This document shows, in pieces, positions 7,847-15,320 of a stretch of DNA of 37,585 nt (position 1 is the first letter of the stretch; every line of letters begins with the position of its first letter). Under the pieces are notes generated by a model. It was given only the letters and a program-made list of their open reading frames with translations. It did no database searches and was not told the origin of the DNA. Made by a program: the position numbers and the translations under genes. The DNA comes from JALYUS01 sp038231255 (GTDB lineage: Bacteria; Chloroflexota; Chloroflexia; Thermomicrobiales; JALYUS01), in NCBI GenBank assembly GCA_038231255.1, contig JBBRLR010000037.1, forward strand, positions 1 through 37,585, in the 5' to 3' direction.

Positions 7847-9118
7847 ATGGCAACGGCAACACGCACACTTTCCACACAGCCGAAAGCGAAACAGAAACCG
7901 AAAGTAGATTACAAGGAAGTCGCCCGCGCGACAATCAAGGATTTCAGTCAGGACGACTGCGCAGGCCTTGCGGCCGAATCCGCCTATCACATTCTCTTCG
8001 CGATCTTCCCGCTGGCGATTTTCGCCGCTTCGATGTCCGCGATTGTCAACCGCGTCTTTGGGCTTGACCTCTTCGGCAAGATCATGAGCGCCCTTACGTC
8101 TCGGCTGCCATCGGAGGCCGCGACCGCGCTCTCCGGGCCGCTGGCAAAGGTGTTGAGCAATCAGAGCGGTGGCCTGCTTTCCTTCGGTATTATCACCGCT
8201 CTCTTGTCCGGTTCGGCTGCGGTGAGTACATTCATCAAGGCGCTGAATCGCGCCTATGATGTTGAGGAGACCCGGCCAATCTGGCGGCGTAAGGGGACAG
8301 AAATCCTCTTGACGCTCCTGGTTGGGGGCATCGTAGCTATTGCCTTCATCGTCATCGTTTTCGGTGGCAAGCTCGGCAACGTGATTGCCAAACAGATCGG
8401 CGCGGGCCACGTCTTTACCATCTTTTGGAACATCATCCGGTGGCCGTTGATCCTCGCCTTCATCTCGCTCGCGCTCGCCGTGCTCTACTGGGTCGGGCCG
8501 AATGTCAAGCAAAAGTTCCAGTGGATTTCGCCCGGCGCGATCCTGGCGACGATTGTCTGGATACTGGCGATTGGCGCCTTCGGCATTTACACCTCGAAGC
8601 TTGGCAGCTACGACAAGACCTACGGCACGCTCGGCGGTATCATCGTGCTACTGTTGGTCTTTTATATTTCCTCGATGGTTGTGATGCTCGGTGCGGAATT
8701 GAATAGCGAACTCGCCAAGCGCTATGATCCCGAAACGATCAAGGACATCGCCACGCACCCGGAAAAGGATAAAGGCGAGACAGTCTACGCCGAAAAAGCG
8801 CCGAAAAAATCCTCGGAGGATCGCGAGTCCGACCTGAAAGGCGCGGAAGTGCGCGGCGAACCCGTCACGAATCGGACTGCACCGACCGCGAAGACTGAAT
8901 CGGGCAAGCAGCGCCTCGCCAATTACGCGTCGGGCAAGCGCGAAGCGCCTTCTCCGCGCCCAGATGCCGGGTACACAATGACCGCGACCGCGAACGGACC
9001 ACGCCGCACCTCCTCAAATGGCACGGCGGAACCACCCACGAAGCGCGCGGCGGTCGGCGTCGGCCTGCTCGGTCTGAGTGCGGTCGGGATGGCGGCAAAG
9101 AAGTTCCTGAAGAAGTAG
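7847..9118 (+). CDS. YihY/virulence factor BrkB family membrane protein
   Basis: An inner-membrane protein of about 423 residues. The first 290 residues hold the YihY/BrkB core, with several hydrophobic segments and the motifs FSQDDCAGLAAESAYHILFAIFPL, LSGSAAVSTFIKALNRAYDVEETRP and the late GSYDKTYGTLGGIIVLLLVFYISSMVVMLGAELN. The remaining 130 residues form a hydrophilic, Lys/Glu/Pro-rich cytoplasmic tail ending in a short hydrophobic helix with KKFLKK. The family was once mis-named ribonuclease BN; its real function is unsettled. ATG 7847 is preceded by GGGGGTG at good spacing; a GTG at 7838 is the alternative. The long tail is unusual for the family. Confidence 0.88.
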   Translation: MATATRTLSTQPKAKQKPKVDYKEVARATIKDFSQDDCAGLAAESAYHILFAIFPLAIFAASMSAIVNRVFGLDLFGKIMSALTSRLPSEAATALSGPLAKVLSNQSGGLLSFGIITALLSGSAAVSTFIKALNRAYDVEETRPIWRRKGTEILLTLLVGGIVAIAFIVIVFGGKLGNVIAKQIGAGHVFTIFWNIIRWPLILAFISLALAVLYWVGPNVKQKFQWISPGAILATIVWILAIGAFGIYTSKLGSYDKTYGTLGGIIVLLLVFYISSMVVMLGAELNSELAKRYDPETIKDIATHPEKDKGETVYAEKAPKKSSEDRESDLKGAEVRGEPVTNRTAPTAKTESGKQRLANYASGKREAPSPRPDAGYTMTATANGPRRTSSNGTAEPPTKRAAVGVGLLGLSAVGMAAKKFLKK

Positions 9119-9122
9119 GGAA

Positions 9123-9177
9123 GTTCGGGGTTCGGGGTTCGGGGTAGATTATACCTCGAACCTCGAACCCCGAACCG
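9123..9177. repeat. Heptamer (TTCGGGG) inverted tandem repeat / bidirectional hairpin
   Basis: Three perfect copies of TTCGGGG (9124-9144) face three copies of the complementary heptamer, CCTCGAA, CCTCGAA and CCCCGAA (9154-9174), across a loop of about nine bases. The stem has over 20 pairs, including G-U pairs. It fills the 61-base gap between the convergent YihY and glmS genes and ends directly beside the glmS stop. It probably works as a two-way terminator or mRNA 3' barrier. Confidence 0.85.
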
Positions 9178-9179
9178 CG

Positions 9180-10967
9180 TTATTTCACTGTCACGCTCTT
9201 GGCAAGGTTCCGCGGCTTATCGGGATCGAGGCCGCGTAAGAGAGCGAGATGATAGCCGAGCAATTGCGCCGGGATCACATTGACAAGCGGTGAGGCATCG
9301 CCAACATCGGCGACCGGGATATGGACGTGAAATGCCTCGTCCGGTTCCGGCGAGACGCCGATGATGAAACCGCCGCGCGCCCGCATCTCCATCGCACCGG
9401 AAAGGGTATCCGCACGCGTCTCATCCATCGGGGCGAAGACGAGGCACGGGGTGTCCTGCTCGATCAGCGCGATCACGCCGTGCTTGAGTTCGCCGCCCGC
9501 GAACCCTTCTGCGTGCATGTACGAGACCTCCTTGATCTTCAAGGCGGATTCGAGCGCGGTCGGATAGGCGAGGCCGCGACCGATCACATAGAGATGATCC
9601 TTGCCGACGATCCGCGCCGCGATGTCGCGCACCGTCTGCGCGCACTCGCCGTTCAATGCCTCATCAACCGCTACCGCCGCGCGGCGCAAGAGCGCTTGCC
9701 CTTCTTCGAGCCGGCCCGCGATCGCATATGCCGTGAGCAGGAGCATCGCGACCTTCGCCGTGTATGCCTTGGTGGAAAGGACGCACTGCTCTGGACCGGC
9801 CGTCAGTGGCACGACAACATCCGCGATGCGCGCGAGGCTCGAACCGGGCACATTGATGAGCGCGCCGATCTGCGCACCGCGCGCCCGCGCCGCATTGACG
9901 CCCTCGATGATGTCCGCCGTCTCGCCGCTCTGGGAGAGCGCGATCACCAGCGACTGCGGCGTGATGAAGTGCTCGTGATACTTGAATTCGGAACCGAGCA
10001 CGAAGTTGATATGCCGCCGCGCGATCCGCGAGAAGAGATAGGTCCCGGAGAGTGCGGCGTAGGACGCGGTGCCGCAACCGAGCAGGAAGGTGCCGAACGA
10101 TTGCTCGATACGGTCGGCGAGGTCCTGCGCGAGCGCGGCGTGGTCATCCGCAAGGCGCGCGATGATGTCCGACTGCTCCGCCATCTCCTTCGACATGAAA
10201 TCCGGGTAGTCGCCGACCCCGGCATCGTCCGGTCGCCATGTCGCCCGCTCCTCGACAATCGGGAGCGGCGTGCCGTCCGCCAGGCTGGAAAGGACGAGGC
10301 CGCCCGGCGTCATCGTCGCGACCTGACGATCTTCCAGATAGACGACGCGATCGGTGTATTCGAGCAGCGCGACAACATCGGAGGCGATATAGGACGCGTC
10401 GTCACTGATGCCGACGATCAGCGGCGAAACACTCTTCACCGCGACGAGTTCCTGCCGCTCCACCTGCATGGCGATTACGGCGTTCAGGCCATCCAACTGG
10501 CGAAATGCGTGGCGCACCGCCCAAGTCAGGTCGGCCTCCGAGTTGTCGGCGCAGACGAGCGCCTCCTCGACAAGATGGACGATCACTTCGGTGTCCGTGT
10601 CCGACCGAAAGGTGTGCCCACGGGCGATCAGGCCCGCCTTGAGCATAATGTAGTTCTCGACGATGCCATTGTGGATTAGAGCGACGCGGCCCGACTCGTC
10701 CTGGTGCGGATGGGCGTTCGGCACGGTGACGCCGCCGTGTGTCGCCCAGCGGGTATGCCCAAAACCGATCGTGCTTTCGGGCAGCGTCGTCTCCGCCAAT
10801 CCGATTTTGCCGACATGCTTCTCGACTTCAAGGCCGACGCCATTGCGGACAGCGATCCCCCACGAGTCGTAGCCCCGATATTCGAGGCGCTTCAAGGCGG
10901 CGAGTGTCATCCCCGGCACGTCTATCTTGGTCTCCGCATTTCCTACATACCCGAAAATTCCGCACAT
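9180..10967 (-). CDS. glmS: Glutamine--fructose-6-phosphate aminotransferase (isomerizing)
   Basis: This enzyme makes glucosamine-6-phosphate from fructose-6-phosphate and glutamine, the entry step to UDP-GlcNAc and peptidoglycan. The 595-residue product starts MCGIFGYVG, so the N-terminal Cys nucleophile is exposed once Met is removed. The glutaminase domain (1 to about 225) carries RWATHGGVT and HNGIVEN. Two SIS sugar-isomerase domains follow, with GCGTASYAAL, LSQSGETAD and the FAGGELKHG and AKSVTVK end. ATG 10967 has AAAGGAT upstream. A glmS ribozyme sits in its leader, so expression is likely repressed by its own product. It is convergent with the YihY gene. Confidence 0.97.
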   Translation of the reverse strand: MCGIFGYVGNAETKIDVPGMTLAALKRLEYRGYDSWGIAVRNGVGLEVEKHVGKIGLAETTLPESTIGFGHTRWATHGGVTVPNAHPHQDESGRVALIHNGIVENYIMLKAGLIARGHTFRSDTDTEVIVHLVEEALVCADNSEADLTWAVRHAFRQLDGLNAVIAMQVERQELVAVKSVSPLIVGISDDASYIASDVVALLEYTDRVVYLEDRQVATMTPGGLVLSSLADGTPLPIVEERATWRPDDAGVGDYPDFMSKEMAEQSDIIARLADDHAALAQDLADRIEQSFGTFLLGCGTASYAALSGTYLFSRIARRHINFVLGSEFKYHEHFITPQSLVIALSQSGETADIIEGVNAARARGAQIGALINVPGSSLARIADVVVPLTAGPEQCVLSTKAYTAKVAMLLLTAYAIAGRLEEGQALLRRAAVAVDEALNGECAQTVRDIAARIVGKDHLYVIGRGLAYPTALESALKIKEVSYMHAEGFAGGELKHGVIALIEQDTPCLVFAPMDETRADTLSGAMEMRARGGFIIGVSPEPDEAFHVHIPVADVGDASPLVNVIPAQLLGYHLALLRGLDPDKPRNLAKSVTVK

Positions 10968-11054
10968 GAATGGTATCCTTTCAAGGCGCACGAACCGACG
11001 ACCCGCACAGCGGTGCGGTCAGGGCGTGATGTTGGCAGTAGGAAAAAGGGGACA

Positions 11055-11196
11055 CATCGTACGGCAATTGTCGGTGTCTCACGCCACCGCTTTGCTCCGT
11101 ACGTGACGACCGTGTCAGCCGGGGGGCCACCCGCCGAACTCTTCGCACAGCCCCCGCCTCGTCACCCGGTTCCCCTCCTCGACCGGGCCTGGCGCT
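11055..11196 (-). ncRNA. glmS ribozyme (glucosamine-6-phosphate-responsive self-cleaving riboswitch)
   Basis: Reading the minus strand down from 11196, I see the defining core in order: AGCGCC with the predicted cleavage between A11196 and G11195; P1 arms ACCGGG and CCCGGT (11182-11187 and 11165-11170); TGACGAGG (11164-11157); a P2 arm GGGGGC; TTCGGCGG (11138-11131); GCCCCCC closing P2; then GGCTGA. A 3' P4 stem pairs CGTACGG (11103-11097) with CCGTACG (11064-11058) around an inner GGTG/CACC hairpin. Order, spacing and conserved loops match the known glmS ribozyme architecture. It ends about 90 bases before the glmS ATG. The exact ends are approximate. Confidence 0.93.
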
Positions 11197-11237
11197 ACGA
11201 ACCAATCGTCCCTTTTCCGTTCCAGCACATCATTGTC

Positions 11238-11266
11238 AGTCTATGACCCATACAGCGGCGAGTCAA
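11238..11266 (-). promoter_or_regulatory. Putative sigma-70-type promoter for the glmS ribozyme-glmS transcript
   Basis: On the minus strand TTGACT (11266-11261) is followed after 17 bases by TAGACT (11243-11238). The start near 11231 would give a leader of about 35 bases before the ribozyme cleavage site, which is the arrangement expected for this riboswitch. Confidence 0.6.
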
Positions 11267-11491
11267 ACCGCACTACGGGCCAAGAATACATTCCTGTCAT
11301 GGCTTATAACGACGACCCGTCCTCGTTTGTGATAACCAGATATTCAGTTGCGCCACGAAACGACCACACCGAGGGATTTCCGGCGAACCCGGAACTCGTC
11401 AGCCGTCGCGTCGTTATATAAAAGAGCGCAGCATTGGGGAGGGATCGCCGCACGTCATCGTCGCCACCGACACGAAGAAGGAGGGAGCATC
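11267..11491. other. Intergenic stretch between glmS promoter and RDD genes
   Basis: I see no convincing gene here. The short open frames lack ribosome sites and family resemblance. A TATATAAA at 11415-11422 could be part of a -10 element for the RDD genes, but I find no matching -35. GGAGGGAG at 11480-11487 is the ribosome site of the first RDD gene. Confidence 0.4.
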
Positions 11492-12223
11492 ATGAGTTCG
11501 TATCCGCCGCAACCACCGAGCGGGTATCCACCGCCTAACCCGCCCGGCTACGGCCCGCCGCCCACCGGGCAACCCGGCTCCGGTTCCGGCTCCGGTTATC
11601 CTGGCGCGCCACCGCCGTATCCCGGCGGGGCGATACCGCCGTACCAGCAGTACCAGGCGCCGCTGCCGGGCCAACCCGGCTACCAATGGGGAGCGGGCGT
11701 CGCCCCGTATAATTTCGCCAGTTTCGGTCAAAGGCTGATCGGTGTCATCATTGACGGCCTGATCCTCACCGCGCTCGTCGCCATCCCCGTCATTATCGGC
11801 ATTGCCCTGATCGCGAACGGCGTGAGCACGAACGCCGATGGCACCAGCGAGGTGACGAACGGCGCGCTGGTCGGGATCGCCGTGATCTTCTTCGTCATCG
11901 CCTTCGTCATCGCCCTGCTCTATGAGCCGCTCCTGACGGCGCGCAAAGGCCCGAAGAATGGGCAGACACCGGGAAGGTCCGTCGCGGGGATTCGGCTCAC
12001 GAACCTGCAAGGTGGCCCCATCGGAACGGGGCAGGCGTGGGGACGGTACCTCTTCAAGGCGTTCTTCTCGGGCAGTGTCTTCTATCTCGGCTATCTCTGG
12101 GTGCTCTGGGACGCGAACAAACAGGGCTGGCACGACAAGGTCGCCAACACACTCGTGCTCAAGGCGTACGTAACGCCTGGTAGTCGGAGTCGGATTTGGA
12201 ATGGGGAAGGAATCACATCATGA
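11492..12223 (+). CDS. RDD-family membrane protein with Pro/Gly/Tyr-rich N-terminus
   Basis: A 243-residue membrane protein. The first 75 residues or so are a low-complexity Pro/Gly/Tyr/Ser tail, then an RDD domain: FASFGQRLIGVIIDGLIL (RDD-like Arg and Asp in the first helix), a second hydrophobic segment, the loop KNGQTPGRSVAGIRL, and the end LWVLWDANKQGWHDKVANTLVLKA typical of the family. RDD proteins have been linked to ion transport, but most are uncharacterised. ATG 11492 has GGAGGGAG at ideal spacing. It overlaps the next gene by the four bases ATGA, so the two paralogues are translationally coupled. Confidence 0.88.
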   Translation: MSSYPPQPPSGYPPPNPPGYGPPPTGQPGSGSGSGYPGAPPPYPGGAIPPYQQYQAPLPGQPGYQWGAGVAPYNFASFGQRLIGVIIDGLILTALVAIPVIIGIALIANGVSTNADGTSEVTNGALVGIAVIFFVIAFVIALLYEPLLTARKGPKNGQTPGRSVAGIRLTNLQGGPIGTGQAWGRYLFKAFFSGSVFYLGYLWVLWDANKQGWHDKVANTLVLKAYVTPGSRSRIWNGEGITS

Positions 12224-12882
12224 GCACGACACCTCCGATGCAACCGCCCGGCGGCCCGCCGCCCTATCAGCCGCCACCCCCGTACCAGCCCCCGCCGTAC
12301 CAGCAGCAGCAGCCGTATCAGGGTCAGCAGCCCTATCAACCGCCATATCAGGGTCAGCCGCCCGGCGGCGTCCCGCCGTACTCGACACCGCCGCCCTACA
12401 TGCAGCCGGGCGCGCCGGGCCCCGGTTATCAGTGGCAGGGCGCCGCACCAACCACGCAATATGCGAGTATCGGCGTGCGGTTCGTGGCAATCTTTATTGA
12501 CGGGCTTATCATTGGCGTGCCGCTCATCAGCGTCGCGATAATCCTCAGCTTGTTCGCGTCACCGATCTGGGTTGCCCTGCTCAATGCCGTCGTCTTTTTC
12601 CTCTATGAGGGACTGATGCTCGCAACGCAGAATGGTCAGACGCTCGGTAAGAAACTGATGAGCATCCGCGTCGTCTCGGCGGACGGCACGCCGCTGACCA
12701 CGAACAAGGCCTTCACGCGCGCTGGCGTCAAGGCGCTCCTTTCGGTCGTCGGCTCGATCAGGCCGCCGTTCACGTCGTTCCTCGGCATCGCCTCGCTGCT
12801 CGACTACCTATGGCCGTTCTGGGACGCGAACAAGCAGGCCCTGCACGACAAGGCCGCCGGGACCTACGTCGTCAAAGCATAA
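12220..12882 (+). CDS. RDD-family membrane protein, second tandem paralogue
   Basis: A 220-residue paralogue of the preceding gene with the same plan: about 75 residues of Pro/Tyr/Gln-rich repeats (PPYQPPPPYQPPPYQQQQPYQ), then the RDD domain with YASIGVRFVAIFIDGLIIG, the loop QNGQTLGKKLMSIRVV and the end LWPFWDANKQALHDKAAGTYVVKA. The repeated PYQ units and the conserved YQW just before the domain suggest a recent local duplication followed by divergence. ATG 12220 overlaps the upstream stop (ATGA) and has AAGGAA upstream. Proline-rich cytoplasmic tails may bind partner proteins; that is inference only. Confidence 0.88.
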   Translation: MSTTPPMQPPGGPPPYQPPPPYQPPPYQQQQPYQGQQPYQPPYQGQPPGGVPPYSTPPPYMQPGAPGPGYQWQGAAPTTQYASIGVRFVAIFIDGLIIGVPLISVAIILSLFASPIWVALLNAVVFFLYEGLMLATQNGQTLGKKLMSIRVVSADGTPLTTNKAFTRAGVKALLSVVGSIRPPFTSFLGIASLLDYLWPFWDANKQALHDKAAGTYVVKA

Positions 12883-12895
12883 ACATTCGGTAGCG

Positions 12896-12960
12896 TAGGA
12901 TTTCCAGCCTGCGTCCTCTTGCGAGACACACGAATGCAGGGACGCAGGCTGGAAATCCTA
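12896..12960. repeat. Perfect 21-bp inverted repeat between convergent genes
   Basis: Bases 12896-12916 and 12940-12960 are exact reverse complements (starting TAGGATTTCCAGCCTGC), separated by 23 bases. It lies 13 bases after the RDD stop and 25 bases before the end of the AlaX gene. A long stem at this position suits a bidirectional terminator. There is no T-run, so an interspersed repeat is equally possible. Confidence 0.8.
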
Positions 12961-12985
12961 TGCTATCAGACAAGGACAGGGAGCG

Positions 12986-13720
12986 TTATGCTCCCTGTTC
13001 GTCGTTCAGCGCGATTTCCAGGCGCTTGTTGCTTTTGCCTTTGGAGCGAGTGCCGACGATGCGGATGCCGCCGACCTCGCCCGTCCGCGCAACGTGGGTG
13101 CCGCCATCGGCCTGCAGATCGAGGCCGACGATCTCCACTGTGCGCACCTCCGCGATGCCGGGCGGGAGCAGATTGATTTTCGTCCGAATCAAATCCGGGA
13201 TGGCGAATGCTTCCTCGCGCGGCAGGATGTGCACGCGGATCGGCAGATCGGCGCGGATCGCCTCATTCGTTGCCTGCTCGATCGCCGCGACGCGTTCGGG
13301 CGACAAGTCTTCCAATTCGAAATCCATTCGCGACCGGTCGAGATCCATCTGCCCGCCCGTGACAAGCGCGCCGTACTCGCGAAAGACGACGCCGCACAGG
13401 CAATGCATCGCCGTGTGCGTCCGCATCAGTCGGTAGCGGCGCTCCCAATCCACACGCATCCGCACGGTCGCGCCGATGGGCGGCACGGGGCCGTCGAGCG
13501 CGTAGGCAATCTCCGCCCCCTGTTTGATTGCCCGCGTCACATTTGTCTGCTGATCGCCCCATGCCAGGACGCCCCAATCCGCCGGTTGGCCACCACCGCC
13601 CGGATACAACACGGTTGCCGCAACGATGGTCGCCGACGTGCCATTCGCATCGGTGTGGCCGGTTACCGTTGTGTCAATCTCGCGCAGATAAGCATCGGTC
13701 TGGTAGCGTAGTTCCGTCAT
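12986..13720 (-). CDS. AlaX-type alanyl-tRNA editing protein
   Basis: A free-standing trans-editing hydrolase related to the editing domain of alanyl-tRNA synthetase, which clears mischarged Ser- or Gly-tRNA(Ala). The 244-residue product has the opening LYPGGGGQPADWG, the first metal motif HTAMH (His102 and His106) in RLMRTHTAMHCLCG, and the second motif DLQADGGTHVARTGEVG with His209. At the position where most family members have the zinc-ligand Cys (CGGTH) this protein has Asp205. That could mark a subfamily with Asp as ligand, or changed activity. ATG 13720 has GAGG upstream; an extension to 13750 is less likely. It is convergent with the RDD genes and divergent from glgC. Confidence 0.88.
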   Translation of the reverse strand: MTELRYQTDAYLREIDTTVTGHTDANGTSATIVAATVLYPGGGGQPADWGVLAWGDQQTNVTRAIKQGAEIAYALDGPVPPIGATVRMRVDWERRYRLMRTHTAMHCLCGVVFREYGALVTGGQMDLDRSRMDFELEDLSPERVAAIEQATNEAIRADLPIRVHILPREEAFAIPDLIRTKINLLPPGIAEVRTVEIVGLDLQADGGTHVARTGEVGGIRIVGTRSKGKSNKRLEIALNDEQGA

Positions 13721-13895
13721 GCGTTCCGCCTCTCGTGTGTATCGTGCCAACCAACAGTATCATCTGCCGCCCACATCGCCGCTATCGGCCCATAACAATC
13801 TCGCCTATAATACCTTGTGGGTTGTTCCCTTCTGGCAGGCGGCTTGCTGTCTCTCGTGGCGTGGGGTGGGTAAATCCTGAGATGGGGGGCGATCT

Positions 13896-15176
13896 GTGGG
13901 CGGCGTCGCGGCAATGATCCTGGCCGGTGGCCAGGGAGAACGATTGAGCATCCTTTCGCGCCAGCGGGCCAAGCCCGCCGTGCCGTTCGCCGGGAAATAC
14001 CGGATCATTGATTTCACGCTCTCCAACTGCGTCAATTCGGGCATTACAAACGTCGCGGTGCTCACGCAATACCGGCCGCACTCGCTGAACGATCACATCG
14101 GCATCGGTCAGCCGTGGGACCTCGACCGCGCGCGCGGTGGTGTCCAGGTGCTCCAACCCTATCTCGGCCGGGCGCGCTCGGACTGGTATCGCGGCACGGC
14201 GGACGCCATCTACCATAATCTGTGGTACGTGATGCCGAAGCAGTTCGACGATGTGCTGATCCTGTCGGGCGATCACATCTATAACATGGATTACCGCCCG
14301 CTGCTGGATTTCCACCACAAGCGGCACGCATCGGTGACGGTCTGCGTCCAGCCCGTGCCGCTGGAGGACGCCAGCCGGTTCGGCCTGCTCGTCACGGACG
14401 ACGAGGATCGGGTGATCGCCTTCCAGGAGAAGCCGGAGAATCCGCGCAGCACGCTCGCCTCGATGGGTATCTACGTCTTCGACAAGCATTTGCTCGTCGA
14501 AACGCTGGAGATCGGCGAATCGAGCCTCGAACGGACCATGCTCGACTTCGGCAAGGACATCATTCCGTCCTTGATCGAGCGGGGCGATGTTTATGCGTAT
14601 GCCTTTGAAGGATACTGGCAGGATGTCGGCACCCTGCAGTCGTACTGGGAAACGAACCTCGCCCTCCTCGACGACCTGCCGCAGTTGAACCTGTACGACC
14701 CCGATTGGGTGATCCACACGCGCTCTGAGGAGCGCCCGCCCGCGAAGATCATGGAGGGGTCGCACGTCTCGCGCTCACTCGTCTCGAATGGCTGCATCAT
14801 CATCCGGGGTCGGGTCGAGCATTCCGTGCTGTCGCCGGGCGTGATCGTCCGCGAAGGCGCGGTCGTGCGGGACAGCATCATTATGGGCGACACGATCATC
14901 GCGGAAGGTGCGGTGATCGAGCGGTGTATCATTGATAAGCAGGCATATATCGGCCCCGGTAGCCGCCTCGGATTCGGCGACGACACCCCGAACATGCTCG
15001 ATCCACGCCGCGTCAATACCGGGATCACGCTCGTTGGCAAGAATGCGCGCGTCCCCGCGAATGTCACGATCGGTCGCAATGTCATCATCGCCCCCGAAGT
15101 GCAGGAACACGAGTTCCCCGGCCACCTGATCCCCAGCGGCGAGACCGTTGATTCGCGCGTGCCGTCGTGGGCATAA
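13896..15176 (+). CDS. glgC: Glucose-1-phosphate adenylyltransferase (ADP-glucose pyrophosphorylase)
   Basis: GlgC makes ADP-glucose from ATP and glucose-1-phosphate, the committed and usually allosterically controlled step of bacterial glycogen synthesis. The 426-residue product has the N-terminal nucleotidyltransferase signature AMILAGGQGERLSIL, then RAKPAVPFAGKYRIIDFTLSNCVNSGI, SDWYRGTADAIYHN, LSGDHIYNMDY and FQEKPENP, then a left-handed beta-helix C-terminus with repeated hexapeptides (SVLSPGVIVREGAVVRDSII). The GTG at 13896 is preceded by a run of six G residues at suitable spacing. A TATAAT lies at 13806-13811. It heads the cluster glgC, GH57 branching enzyme, glgA. Confidence 0.96.
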   Translation: MGGVAAMILAGGQGERLSILSRQRAKPAVPFAGKYRIIDFTLSNCVNSGITNVAVLTQYRPHSLNDHIGIGQPWDLDRARGGVQVLQPYLGRARSDWYRGTADAIYHNLWYVMPKQFDDVLILSGDHIYNMDYRPLLDFHHKRHASVTVCVQPVPLEDASRFGLLVTDDEDRVIAFQEKPENPRSTLASMGIYVFDKHLLVETLEIGESSLERTMLDFGKDIIPSLIERGDVYAYAFEGYWQDVGTLQSYWETNLALLDDLPQLNLYDPDWVIHTRSEERPPAKIMEGSHVSRSLVSNGCIIIRGRVEHSVLSPGVIVREGAVVRDSIIMGDTIIAEGAVIERCIIDKQAYIGPGSRLGFGDDTPNMLDPRRVNTGITLVGKNARVPANVTIGRNVIIAPEVQEHEFPGHLIPSGETVDSRVPSWA

Positions 15177-15180
15177 CGAA

Positions 15181-15320
15181 GTGCTGAGTGCTGAGTACCG
15201 GATACAAAGATCGCGCACCGCACGGAAGGGATACCACTACGATGACATCACCAATGGATGGCCTGCCAATAGGTTCTGCTATGAGGCACTCAGCACTCAG
15301 CACTCAGCACTCAGCACTCG
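15181..15320. repeat. Heptamer (GTGCTGA/CACTCAG) inverted tandem repeat spanning the GH57 start
   Basis: Two copies of GTGCTGA (15181-15194) begin four bases after the glgC stop. Four perfect copies of CACTCAG plus a partial fifth (15287-15320) follow, and the two sets are reverse complements. The loop of about 90 bases holds the GH57 ribosome site and start codon, so an mRNA stem could cage that initiation region. The right-hand copies lie inside the GH57 reading frame and encode HSALSTQHSAL. Confidence 0.85.

Noticed and set aside
9321..10679. 452-codon plus-strand open frame opposite glmS
   Set aside because: It lies wholly antisense to an unmistakable glmS, is Arg/Asp/His-rich as expected from a GC-rich shadow frame, and has no ribosome site.
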